Below are positions 56,808 through 64,000 of a stretch of 64,000 bases of DNA, piece after piece. How positions within the stretch are numbered: the first letter of the stretch is position 1; each line of letters opens with the position of its first letter. Source of the stretch: Rhodospirillales bacterium (GTDB lineage Bacteria > Pseudomonadota > Alphaproteobacteria > Reyranellales > Reyranellaceae); NCBI GenBank assembly GCA_016699855.1, contig CP064988.1, forward strand, positions 4,368,501-4,432,500, written 5' to 3'. The notes beneath the pieces are model-generated. The model was not told the DNA's origin and did no database searches. It saw only the letters and a list, made by a program, of their open reading frames with translations. Position numbers and translations under genes: made by a program.

Positions 56808-58733
56808 ATGACCAGCGAGCCGACCCAGCCGAAGGACGCCGAGCCGGCCACCCGGGCGCGCAACGCCGCCGTGCTGGACGCGCTGCCGTTCGACGACACC
56901 GCCGATTTCGAGAGCGCGCGCCGCGGGCTGATCGCGCGCGTGCCCGACGGGATCGTGCGCACCGACAACGGCACGGTCGTCTGGAACCTCAACGCCTACG
57001 CCTTCATCGACGGGCCGGCCGCGCCGCCGACCGTCAACCCGAGCCTGTGGCGGCAGGCGCGGCTGAACCTCGAGAACGGGCTGTTCAAGGTCGTCGACCG
57101 CGTCTACCAGATCCGCGGCTTCGACCTCGCCAACATGACGATCGTCGAGGGCGACTCCGGCGTGATCCTGATCGATCCGCTGACCACCGCCGAGGTCGCG
57201 CGCGCCGGACTCGAGCTCTACTACGCCCACCGCCCGCGCCGGCCGGTCGTCGCGGTGATCTACAGCCACAGCCACGTCGACCACTACGGCGGCGTGAAGG
57301 GCGTGGCGACCGAGGACGACGCGCGCGCCGGCCGCGTCCAGATCGTGGCGCCGTCGGGATTCATGGAGGCGGTCGGCGGCGAGAACGTGCTGGCCGGGGT
57401 GGCGATGACGCGGCGCGCCATGTTCCAGTTCGGCCCGCTGCTGCCGCCGGGCGCGCGCGAGCAGGTCGACGCCGGCCTCGGCAAGGTCACCGCGCGCGGC
57501 AGCGTCACGCTGATCCCGCCGACCACGCTGATCGAGGCGGTCACCGAGCGCCGCGTCATCGACGGCGTCGAGATCGACTTCCAGCTCGCGCCGGAGAGCG
57601 AGGCGCCGGCCGAGATGCACATGTTCTTCCCGCAGTTCGGCGTGCTGAACATGGCCGAGAACGTCACGCGCCATCTGCACAACTTCATCCCGCTGCGCGG
57701 CGCCGCTGCGCGCGACACCAGGCTGTGGTCGCGCTACATCGCCGAGGCGATGGAGATGTACGGGCCGCGCACCGACGTGCTCATCGCCCAGCACCACTGG
57801 CCGACCTGGGGCCGCGACGCGGTCCGGGCGTTCCTCGCGCGGCAGCGCGACCTCTACAAGCACATCCACGACCAGGCGCTGCGCATGGCCAATCTCGGCC
57901 TGCGTCCGGCGGAGATCGCCGAGAAGCTCGATCTGCCGCCGGAGCTGCGCCGCGACTGGTCGTCGCGCGGCTACTACGGCACGGTCAGCCACAACGCCAA
58001 GGCGGTCTACCAGAAGTACCTGAGCTGGTACGACGGCAACCCCGCCAACCTCAGCCCGCTGCCGCCGGTCGAGACCGCCAAGCGGACCGTCGACTACATG
58101 GGCGGCGCCGAAGCGGTGCTCGCGCGCGCGCGGGCCGATTTCGCGAAGGGCGAGTACCGCTGGGTGGCGCAGGTCATGTACCACGTGGTGTTCGCCGATC
58201 CCGCCAATCGCGAGGCGCGCGAGCTGGCGGCCGACGCGCTGGAGCAGCTCGGCTACCAGGCCGAGTCGGCGACGTGGCGCAACGCCTACCTGTTCGGCGC
58301 CCGCGAGCTGCGCTGGGGCCCGCTGCGCCTGCCGCCGCGGCCGATCCTCAGCCCCGATCTCATCCGGGCGGTCGACACCAGCATCTTCTTCGACTTCATG
58401 GGCGTGCGGCTGAACGTCGACAAGGTCGCGGGGCGGCGCTTCGCTATCGACTGGCGCTTCACCGACACCGGCGAGGACGTCGCGCTCAATCTGGAGAACT
58501 CGACCCTGACCCAACGGCCGGGCCGGTCCTCTCCGCCGGCCGCCGCGGTGGTGACGACGGCGCGCCCGACGCTCGACGCGCTGATGGTCAACGCCACCAC
58601 GGCCGCCGCGGCGATCGACGCCGGCGCGCTGAAGGTCGACGGCGACGCCGGCGTCGTCACGGCGCTCTTCGCCATGCTCGACGACTTCCCGCTGATGTTC
58701 GACATCCTGACGCCGGGGCCGGCGCCGCGCTGA
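56808..58733 (+). CDS. Alkyl/aryl sulfatase of the SdsA1 type
   Basis: The 641-residue enzyme has the MBL motif SHSHVDHYGG near residue 153, the following GENVLAG and EMHMFFPQFG strings, and a C-terminal SCP2-like domain (LNVDKVAGRRFAIDWRFTDT). SdsA1 family enzymes hydrolyse primary alkyl sulfates such as SDS. No signal peptide is seen at the start MTSEPTQPKD, so the enzyme looks cytoplasmic. Ribosome site AGGGGGAGAGG. A TauD gene lies divergently upstream. Confidence 0.9.
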   Translation: MTSEPTQPKDAEPATRARNAAVLDALPFDDTADFESARRGLIARVPDGIVRTDNGTVVWNLNAYAFIDGPAAPPTVNPSLWRQARLNLENGLFKVVDRVYQIRGFDLANMTIVEGDSGVILIDPLTTAEVARAGLELYYAHRPRRPVVAVIYSHSHVDHYGGVKGVATEDDARAGRVQIVAPSGFMEAVGGENVLAGVAMTRRAMFQFGPLLPPGAREQVDAGLGKVTARGSVTLIPPTTLIEAVTERRVIDGVEIDFQLAPESEAPAEMHMFFPQFGVLNMAENVTRHLHNFIPLRGAAARDTRLWSRYIAEAMEMYGPRTDVLIAQHHWPTWGRDAVRAFLARQRDLYKHIHDQALRMANLGLRPAEIAEKLDLPPELRRDWSSRGYYGTVSHNAKAVYQKYLSWYDGNPANLSPLPPVETAKRTVDYMGGAEAVLARARADFAKGEYRWVAQVMYHVVFADPANREARELAADALEQLGYQAESATWRNAYLFGARELRWGPLRLPPRPILSPDLIRAVDTSIFFDFMGVRLNVDKVAGRRFAIDWRFTDTGEDVALNLENSTLTQRPGRSSPPAAAVVTTARPTLDALMVNATTAAAAIDAGALKVDGDAGVVTALFAMLDDFPLMFDILTPGPAPR

Positions 58734-58754
58734 TCCCCGGCACCCGCGCCGCGT

Positions 58755-60284
58755 TCACGTCACCCGCGGCCACGCCGCCATGAGGTGCTGGCCGATGCCG
58801 CCCTCGCGGCGGCGGTGGTGGATCTCCAGCGCGCGGATCAGGTACTCGCGGGTGTGGCGCGGGTCGATCACGTGCTGGGCGGCGAACATGCCGGCGAGGT
58901 CGTAGGCCGAGCTGTCCCTGGCCATCTCGGCCGCAAGCCGCTTGTAGCGCTCCGGATCCTGCTCGTAGGTCAGGTTGTGCACGACGCTGACGCCGACGTT
59001 GGGATCGACGAAGCCGATATCGGCGCTGAACCACGCCGCCAGCTCGTCGGTCGTGCCGCCGCCGAAGTTCAGGTAGGCCTGCCCGTAGCTCTTGCGCAGG
59101 ATGACGCCGATCTTCGGCACCGTCGTCAGCTCCAGGGCCTGCAGGTTGTTCATGATGCGGGCGCCGACCTTGGCGCGCTCGCCCTCGATGCCGATCAGGA
59201 ATCCCGGCGTGTCGGCGAGGATGACGACCGGCAGGTTGAAGCTGTCGGCCAGCACCAGCAGATTGGTGTACTTGTCGATCGACTTGTCGTCCTGCGAGCC
59301 GCCCTTGAAGATCGGGTTGCAGGCGGCGACGGCGACCGGCTTTCCATCGAGCCGCGCGAATCCGGTGACGCAGGATTTGCCGTAGCGTTCCCGCAGTGGC
59401 ATGAAACTGTCCTTGTCGAACACCGCGCGGATCACGCGGCGCACGTCGTAGACCTTGGCGCGGCTCTCCGGGACGATGTCGAGGATCGACGCCATCTCGT
59501 CGCCCGAGCCCGGCGTCACGGCGGCCACGGGCGGCGCCTCGTTCTGGTGCGACGGCAGGTAGGAGAGGTAGCGGCGCACCGCGTCGAACATCTCGTCCTC
59601 GGTGTCGACCGCCAGGTCGGCGATGCCCGTGACCTCGGTGTGCATCTCCCAGCCGCCGATCTCGGCCCAGTCCGACGCCTCGCTGATGGCGACGCGGTTC
59701 ACCTTGGGGCTGGCGACGGCCATGATCGCGCCCTTGCGCATCACCACGATGTCCGACCGGCAGACCATCCAGAACGAGCCGCCGAAGCTGGGATCGGCCA
59801 CGGCGCTGATCATCGGAATGCGCCGGCGGCGGTCGTAGCTCAGCTCGTTGCCGAACACCGCCATGCCGCGGGCGCCCTGCGCGTCGGGCATGCGGGCGCC
59901 GCCGCAGGCGCCGAAATGCACCAGCGGCACGCCGGTCCGCACCGCCGTCCGTAGCAGCCAGCGCGCCTTGCGGCTGTTGATCTCGGCGGAGGAGGCGCTC
60001 TTGACGGTGAGGTCGTTGGCCGCGACCGCGACCATGCGGCCGCCGGCCTTGCCGAAACCGTGGATCTGGCCGTCCTGCGGTGTGGTATCGCGGTCGGCGG
60101 GGTTGGCCGACACGGCGTAGCGACCCTCTTCGACCCAAGAGCCGGCATCGAGGAAGGCCTCGATCCGCTCACGGGCGTTCAGCAGGCCGTTGGATCGGCG
60201 GCGGGCGAGGCGGTCGGGGCCGCCCATGGCCAGCGCGGCCGCCGTGCGGCGGCCGAATTCGGCGATTCCGTCGTCGTGGGCCAT
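58755..60284 (-). CDS. Acyl-CoA carboxylase carboxyltransferase (beta) subunit
   Basis: The 509-residue protein has the crotonase-like carboxyltransferase fold: VHFGACGGARMPDAQG, IPMISAVADPSFGGSFWM, VVILADTPGFLIGIEGE, and RKSYGQAYLNFGGGTTDELAAWFSADIGFVDP. These bind carboxybiotin and acyl-CoA. The biotin-carrying alpha subunit is not adjacent. The exact acyl-CoA (propionyl, methylcrotonyl or geranyl) is unclear. Start MAHDDG follows AAGGGAG. Confidence 0.85.
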   Translation of the reverse strand: MAHDDGIAEFGRRTAAALAMGGPDRLARRRSNGLLNARERIEAFLDAGSWVEEGRYAVSANPADRDTTPQDGQIHGFGKAGGRMVAVAANDLTVKSASSAEINSRKARWLLRTAVRTGVPLVHFGACGGARMPDAQGARGMAVFGNELSYDRRRRIPMISAVADPSFGGSFWMVCRSDIVVMRKGAIMAVASPKVNRVAISEASDWAEIGGWEMHTEVTGIADLAVDTEDEMFDAVRRYLSYLPSHQNEAPPVAAVTPGSGDEMASILDIVPESRAKVYDVRRVIRAVFDKDSFMPLRERYGKSCVTGFARLDGKPVAVAACNPIFKGGSQDDKSIDKYTNLLVLADSFNLPVVILADTPGFLIGIEGERAKVGARIMNNLQALELTTVPKIGVILRKSYGQAYLNFGGGTTDELAAWFSADIGFVDPNVGVSVVHNLTYEQDPERYKRLAAEMARDSSAYDLAGMFAAQHVIDPRHTREYLIRALEIHHRRREGGIGQHLMAAWPRVT

Positions 60285-60383
60285 CCAGATGCTCCCTTGC
60301 CGCGCGCGGCTGAAGATTCCGCTGGCGTCGCCGCCGGCGATCGGGTAATTTATGAGTGATAACTCGCTTTTTTGGGGCGCAAC

Positions 60384-60680
60384 ATGGCCAACTTGGCCGC
60401 CCGTGTCGGCGATCCGCACATCTGCCCAATGTCCGACGGCCCGAAGCCGCATGTCGGCGGACCTGTCCTGCCACCCTGCGCGATCACGGTCCTGACCGGC
60501 GGGCTGCCGCAGGCGCGGGTGACCGACAAGGCGACCTGCGTCGGCGTGCCCGACGTTTTCGTCATCGGGTCACCGAGTGTCCTCGTGAACAATCTGATGG
60601 CGATCCGCATTCTTCAGGACATCACGATGCACGGCGGAAACGTCGTGACGGGATGTCTGACCGTGGTCATCGGGCCGTAG
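60384..60680 (+). CDS. PAAR-domain protein
   Basis: The 98-residue protein is a single PAAR domain: AARVGDPHICPM, GGPVLPPCAITVLTGGLPQARVTDKATC, then GSPSVLVNNLMAIRILQD and GGNVVTGCLTVVIGP. PAAR tips sharpen the VgrG spike of type VI secretion systems. No VgrG, effector or other type VI gene is nearby. The upstream 40 bases are unusually AT-rich for this window, which suggests a different origin. Confidence 0.82.
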   Translation: MANLAARVGDPHICPMSDGPKPHVGGPVLPPCAITVLTGGLPQARVTDKATCVGVPDVFVIGSPSVLVNNLMAIRILQDITMHGGNVVTGCLTVVIGP

Positions 60681-60698
60681 GCGGACCGGCGTCATTCC

Positions 60699-61763
60699 TC
60701 AGGCGCGATGCTTGACCAGGTTCCACGCCATGTCGGCCATGTAGCGGGCGCGGTTGCCGTACTTCGTCGCCGTGGTCGAGGACGCGTTGCCGTCCAGTCC
60801 GCGCTTGTAGACGCCCTGCACGATGCCGGCGAGGCGGAACAGCGAGAAGGCGACGTAGAAATCCCAGTCCGGGATTCCATCGCGTCCCGTGCGCCTGGCG
60901 TAGGCCGCGACGTAGTCGGCCTCCGACGGGATGCCCAGCGCCTTCAGATCCTGGCCGGCATAGCCGCTCGACGCGCCGAAGCCCTCGCCGAAATGGTAGG
61001 TCATGCAGTTGTAGCCGAGATCGGCCAGCGGATGGCCGAGCGTGCTCAGCTCCCAGTCCAGCACCGCGATGATCCGCGGCTCGGTCGGATGCACGATCGT
61101 GTTGCCCAGCCGGTAGTCGCCGTGGTTGATGCGCGTCTCGTCGAGCGGCGGGATGTTGCCGGGCAGCCACTTCTTCAGCAGCTCCATGGTCTCGATGTGC
61201 TCGGTGGCCGACAGGTCGTAGAGCTGGGTCCAGCGCGACACCTGGCGCTGGATGTACTGGCCCTGGCGGCCGAAATCGCCGAGGCCGACGGCCTTGTAGT
61301 CGACGTTGTGGATGCGGGCGAGCACGTCGTTCATCGAATCGAAGATCCGGCCGCGGTCGACCGGCGAGATACCGGGCATCATCGGATCGGCGAGGATGCG
61401 TCCCGGCAGGAACTGCATGATGTAGAAATCGACGCCCAGAACGTCGGGATCGCGGCACAGCGCGTACGCCTTCGGCACCGGCACGTCGGTGTGGTCGCCC
61501 AGCGCCTTGATCACGCGGTATTCGCGGTCGACCTGGTGCGCCGAGGGCAGCAGCTTGCCCGGCGGCTTCTTGCGCATGACGTATTCGCGGCCGCCGCCGT
61601 CGGTCAGATGGAAGGTCGGGTTCGACTGGCCGCCCTCGAACTGCAGCACGCGCAACGGGCCTTTGTAACCGTCGACGTTGTCCTTCATGAACGCCGCGAG
61701 CTTCGCCTCGTCGAACACGTGGTTCTCGCGCACCGGCGTCAGATTGTCGGGCAGATCGGTCAT
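60699..61763 (-). CDS. Phosphotransferase-family (APH/ACAD10-like) protein
   Basis: The 354-residue kinase-fold protein has the substrate-binding FEGGQSNPTFHL, catalytic loop NHGDYRLGNTIVHP near residue 194 and the metal motif LDWELSTLGHP near residue 215. It resembles the kinase part of ACAD10/11, which phosphorylates hydroxyacyl-CoA before elimination. Acyl-CoA genes are frequent in the region, so a similar role is possible. An unknown small-molecule kinase is the alternative. Confidence 0.83.
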   Translation of the reverse strand: MTDLPDNLTPVRENHVFDEAKLAAFMKDNVDGYKGPLRVLQFEGGQSNPTFHLTDGGGREYVMRKKPPGKLLPSAHQVDREYRVIKALGDHTDVPVPKAYALCRDPDVLGVDFYIMQFLPGRILADPMMPGISPVDRGRIFDSMNDVLARIHNVDYKAVGLGDFGRQGQYIQRQVSRWTQLYDLSATEHIETMELLKKWLPGNIPPLDETRINHGDYRLGNTIVHPTEPRIIAVLDWELSTLGHPLADLGYNCMTYHFGEGFGASSGYAGQDLKALGIPSEADYVAAYARRTGRDGIPDWDFYVAFSLFRLAGIVQGVYKRGLDGNASSTTATKYGNRARYMADMAWNLVKHRA

Positions 61764-61912
61764 GTCGGGCTTCCCGCGTCGTGTCGGGCCGTCGCGCGGA
61801 CGGCGTGGGGTGAACGACTGTTTAGCGCCGGTCCGGGGCGCCGTCGATGGCCGGCTTGCGCGGTTCCGGCATGCGGTCCACGCTGCCGCGGAACCTTCCG
61901 CCGGAGACATCC

Positions 61913-62605
61913 ATGACCAAGCCCGACGGCCTGCACCACCTCGCGATCACGACGGCCGACATCAAGACCCAGATCGCGTTCTTTTCCGACGTGCTCGGCA
62001 CCGAGCTCGTGGCGCTGTACTGGATGCATGGCGTCAAGGGCGCGTGGCACGGCTTCGTGAAGCTCAACGACACCTGCTCGATCGCCTTCGTGCAGAGCCC
62101 CGACATCGCCAAGGTGCCGCGCCAGATCGGCGTGACGCATTCCGGCAACGCCGGCGCCCCCTGCGCGCCGGGCGCGATGCAGCACCTCGCCCTCAACGTG
62201 AACGGCGACGAGGAGCTGCTGGCGATGCGCGACCGCATCCGCTCGCGCGGGATCAACGTGTTCGGCCCGATCGACCACGGCTTCTGCAAGTCGATCTACT
62301 TCGCGGGCCCTGAGAATCTCAGCCTCGAGTTGTCGACCTCGCCGGTACCGATCGACGCGCGCGCGTGGATCGATCCGGAGGTCGTCGGGCTGGCCGGGAT
62401 CAGCGCCGAGGAGCTGGCGCGCTACAAGGCGCCGGCGGCGTGCCGCAACGACGGGCCGCCGCTGCCGCAGCCGCCCGTCGATCCCGCGAAGCCGCACATG
62501 GTCTATCCCGAGGCGCGCTACAAGGCGATGGTGGCGATGCCCGACGACGAGTACACGCGCGTGCGCAGCGAGACGACGCCGCCGGTCCGGCTCGCGGCGG
62601 AGTAG
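61913..62605 (+). CDS. VOC-family (glyoxalase/bleomycin resistance-type) protein
   Basis: The 230-residue protein has a VOC domain with LHHLAITTADIKTQIAFF at the start, MQHLALNVNGDEELLAM and GPENLSLELSTS near residue 130, spelling the H-x-x-x and E metal ligands. A C-terminal Pro-rich extension of about 80 residues follows. VOC enzymes act as dioxygenases, glyoxalases or epimerases. Start MTKPDG is used. Confidence 0.8.
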   Translation: MTKPDGLHHLAITTADIKTQIAFFSDVLGTELVALYWMHGVKGAWHGFVKLNDTCSIAFVQSPDIAKVPRQIGVTHSGNAGAPCAPGAMQHLALNVNGDEELLAMRDRIRSRGINVFGPIDHGFCKSIYFAGPENLSLELSTSPVPIDARAWIDPEVVGLAGISAEELARYKAPAACRNDGPPLPQPPVDPAKPHMVYPEARYKAMVAMPDDEYTRVRSETTPPVRLAAE

Positions 62606-62611
62606 GACGGG

Positions 62612-63541
62612 GTGATCGACCCCGAACTGCTGCCGTTCCTCGCGTTCTGGGACGCCGCCTGGGCCGCCGCGCCGCCGGTCGCGACCATCGCCGACCGCCG
62701 CGCGCGCATCGAATCGCTGGCCGCCGGCTTGCGGCCGGCGCTTCCCGACGGGCTCGTCGAGGAGGAGCGTATCGCCGCGCACGCCGGACGCTCGGTGCGC
62801 GTGCGCGTGTTCCGGCGCACCGGCGACACGGACGCCCCGTGCCTGGTGTTCCTGCATGGCGGCGGCTTCGTGATGGGCAGTCCCGAGACCCATGCCGACA
62901 TCGCGATAGTGATCGCCCGCGACGCCGGCTGGACGGTCGTCAGCGTCGACTACGCGCTGGCGCCGGAGCGGCCGTTCCCCGCGGGATTCGACGATGTCGG
63001 GACCGCGCTGGACTGGGTCCGCGCGAGCGCCGCCGGTCTCGGCGTCCGCGCCGACGCCGTCGCGGTCGGGGGCGACAGCGCCGGCGGCAACCTCGCCGCC
63101 GCGATCTGCCTGGCGCGGCGCGGTGCGCCGTCGGCGCCGGTCGGCCAGCTATTGTTCTATCCCGCGGTCGACACCGGCTCGTCGCGGCCGTCCTACGTCG
63201 AGAACGGCGACGGGCCGATCATCACTTCAGCCGGCGTGCGAGGCACGTGGTCGACGTATTGCCCCGACGAGTCGCTGTGGCGTGACCCGCGCGTGGCGCC
63301 GCTGCTGGCGCCGGACCACGCCGGATCGCCGCCGGCCTTCGTCGCCGTCGCCGAGCACGATCCGCTGCGCGACGACGGCCGCGCCTACGCCGACGCGCTG
63401 CGCGCCGCCGGCGTGCCGGTCGCGTTCAGACCGGGAACCGGTCTGATCCACGGGCATCTGCGCGCGATGTCCTACTGCGCCGCCGCCCGCGCCGAGCTCG
63501 CCGCCGCCTGCGACTGGCTGCGGATACTGGCGCCGCGTTGA
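62612..63541 (+). CDS. Alpha/beta hydrolase of the hormone-sensitive lipase group
   Basis: The 309-residue protein has the oxyanion-hole motif LHGGGFVMG near residue 79 and the nucleophile GDSAGGNLA (Ser near residue 154). The Asp in AEHDPLRDDG and His in GLIHGHLRA complete the triad. HSL-type enzymes cleave short-chain esters. The GTG start is 7 bases after the VOC stop, so the two are likely co-transcribed. Confidence 0.87.
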   Translation: MIDPELLPFLAFWDAAWAAAPPVATIADRRARIESLAAGLRPALPDGLVEEERIAAHAGRSVRVRVFRRTGDTDAPCLVFLHGGGFVMGSPETHADIAIVIARDAGWTVVSVDYALAPERPFPAGFDDVGTALDWVRASAAGLGVRADAVAVGGDSAGGNLAAAICLARRGAPSAPVGQLLFYPAVDTGSSRPSYVENGDGPIITSAGVRGTWSTYCPDESLWRDPRVAPLLAPDHAGSPPAFVAVAEHDPLRDDGRAYADALRAAGVPVAFRPGTGLIHGHLRAMSYCAAARAELAAACDWLRILAPR

Positions 63542-63574
63542 GGTAGGGCGCCGGCGCGCGGGTCCGTCTCCGCT

Positions 63575-63621
63575 GTCATCCCGAGCGCAGCGAGGGATCA
63601 TTCCGACGCTCTCAAGATCCC
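63575..63621. repeat. GTCATCCCGAGCG repeat truncated by the IS30 element
   Basis: GTCATCCCGAGCGCAGCGAG and the rest of the left arm are followed by a loop of about 16 bases and GATCCC, the first six bases of the right arm. Then the sequence departs from the dnaE2 copy at CCTGAGTTCAC, marking the IS boundary. The missing part of the arm should lie beyond the window on the other side of the IS. Confidence 0.82.
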
Positions 63622-63641
63622 CCTGAGTTCACAAACGAGGC

Positions 63642-63664
63642 GCAACACCAGCTTAAGGTGTTGC
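63642..63664 (+). promoter_or_regulatory. Hairpin masking the transposase ribosome site
   Basis: GCAACACC pairs exactly with GGTGTTGC over a 7-base loop. The pairing covers the AAGGTG that would bind the ribosome, just before ATG 63666. Such hairpins stop translation of the transposase from readthrough transcripts. Confidence 0.6.
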
Positions 63665-63665
63665 C

Positions 63666-64000
63666 ATGGGTACACGATACGACCACCTCGACCTCGACGA
63701 GCGGTGCGAGATTGCCCGCCTTCGACAAGCCGGCCAGTCGATCCGCCAGATCGCTGCAGCTGTGGATCGCGCGCCATCGACCATCTCGCGCGAGCTGAGG
63801 CGCAACAGCGGGACCACGGTCGGCTACAGGCCGGCCTACGCCCAGGAGCAGGCCCGCGCCCGGCGATGGACCGGCTCCGCCTCGAACGCGACGCGGACCT
63901 GCGCGGCCTCGTCCTCGGGCGCCTCGCCCAGGGCTGGTCGCCCGAGCAGGTCGCCGGCCGCCTCGGACGCGAGCGCGCCGCCAGCATCAGCCACGAGAGC
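63666..64000 (+). pseudogene. IS30-family transposase, frameshifted and cut by the window end
   Basis: The N terminus reads YDHLDLDERCEIARLRQAGQ and SIRQIAAAVDRAPSTISREL, the helix-turn-helix of IS30 transposases. After RARRWTG (near 63875) the frame is lost. The next frame continues RLERDADLRGLVLGRLAQGW and SPEQVAGRL, so one base, probably a C in GGCTCCCGCC, is missing. The catalytic DDE domain lies beyond the window. Confidence 0.8.

Larger units (their letters stand above)
63622..64000 (+). mobile_element. IS30-family insertion sequence, left part
   Basis: The element begins at or within a base or two of 63622 (CCTGAGTTCAC), inside the palindromic repeat, and runs off the window. It carries the start of an IS30-type transposase. 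A leader hairpin GCAACACC...GGTGTTGC lies between the end and the gene. Confidence 0.75.

Noticed and set aside
55848..58514. 888-codon minus-strand frame that joins the TauD gene with the antisense of the sulfatase
   Set aside because: Only the last 280 codons resemble a protein family. The rest is the shadow of the sulfatase gene, so the start was set at 56690.

Overview
The window is very GC-rich (roughly 70%), densely coded, and looks like chromosomal DNA of an alphaproteobacterium. The evidence is a general L-amino-acid transporter set in the order aapJ-aapQ-aapM-aapP, an imuA-imuB-dnaE2 mutasome behind a GTTC-N7-GTTC LexA box, a zinc-free type L31 protein, two small heat-shock proteins with a ROSE-like leader, and many alphaproteobacterial-style metabolic genes (TTT-type binding protein end, RraA, MaoC, acyl-CoA dehydrogenases, a TauD dioxygenase beside an alkyl sulfatase). 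I cannot place it at genus level. No rRNA, tRNA or CRISPR was seen.

Layout. 1-5.6 kb: a catabolic-looking run on the plus strand (molybdenum hydroxylase, RidA, IlvD/Edd dehydratase, RraA-type aldolase). 5.7-7.2 kb: a broken cysteine-rich lipoprotein and DoxX. 7.5-13.9 kb: a nucleotide-sugar and O-unit cluster (rfbA, 3,4-ketoisomerase, DegT aminotransferase, Wzx-type flippase, rfbB, methyltransferase), probably making a dTDP-3-amino-3,6-dideoxyhexose. 13.9-18.1 kb: aapJQMP on the minus strand behind a sigma-54 promoter. 18.4-26.1 kb: an M23 peptidase, an MFS/thioesterase/SDR/monooxygenase operon, TerC, and a DUF169/2H-phosphoesterase/DUF2000 operon. 26.1-30.4 kb: alcohol dehydrogenase, two Hsp20 genes, a GNAT protein, rpmE and cyaY. 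30.4-37.1 kb: an ABC exporter, the yajC-secD-secF-Mth938 operon and an AAA ATPase. 37.1-43.2 kb: the SOS mutagenesis cassette. 43.4-50.5 kb: single metabolic genes among large palindromic repeats, one of which carries an IS110-family element. 50.6-63.5 kb: lipid, CoA and hydrolase genes (GH10 xylanase, thioesterase, acyl-CoA dehydrogenase, MaoC, TauD, alkyl sulfatase, CoA carboxyltransferase, phosphotransferase, VOC, alpha/beta hydrolase) and an orphan PAAR protein. The right edge is the start of an IS30-family element.

The most notable non-genic structure is a set of dispersed palindromic repeats. One is a perfect 29-bp inverted repeat lying in frame inside dnaE2. A second copy at the right edge is cut by the IS30 element, and a ~200-bp composite palindrome near 44-49 kb is cut by the IS110 element, so both mobile elements sit in repeats. 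The IS110 element carries a 213-nt non-coding end with a perfect 32-bp palindrome, a candidate bridge-RNA region.

Six genes are broken by a single indel or stop (lipoprotein, aapP, aapQ, dnaE2, an alpha/beta hydrolase, the IS30 transposase). Most lie in G/C-rich strings and the rest of each frame is intact, so assembly error is as likely as true decay.
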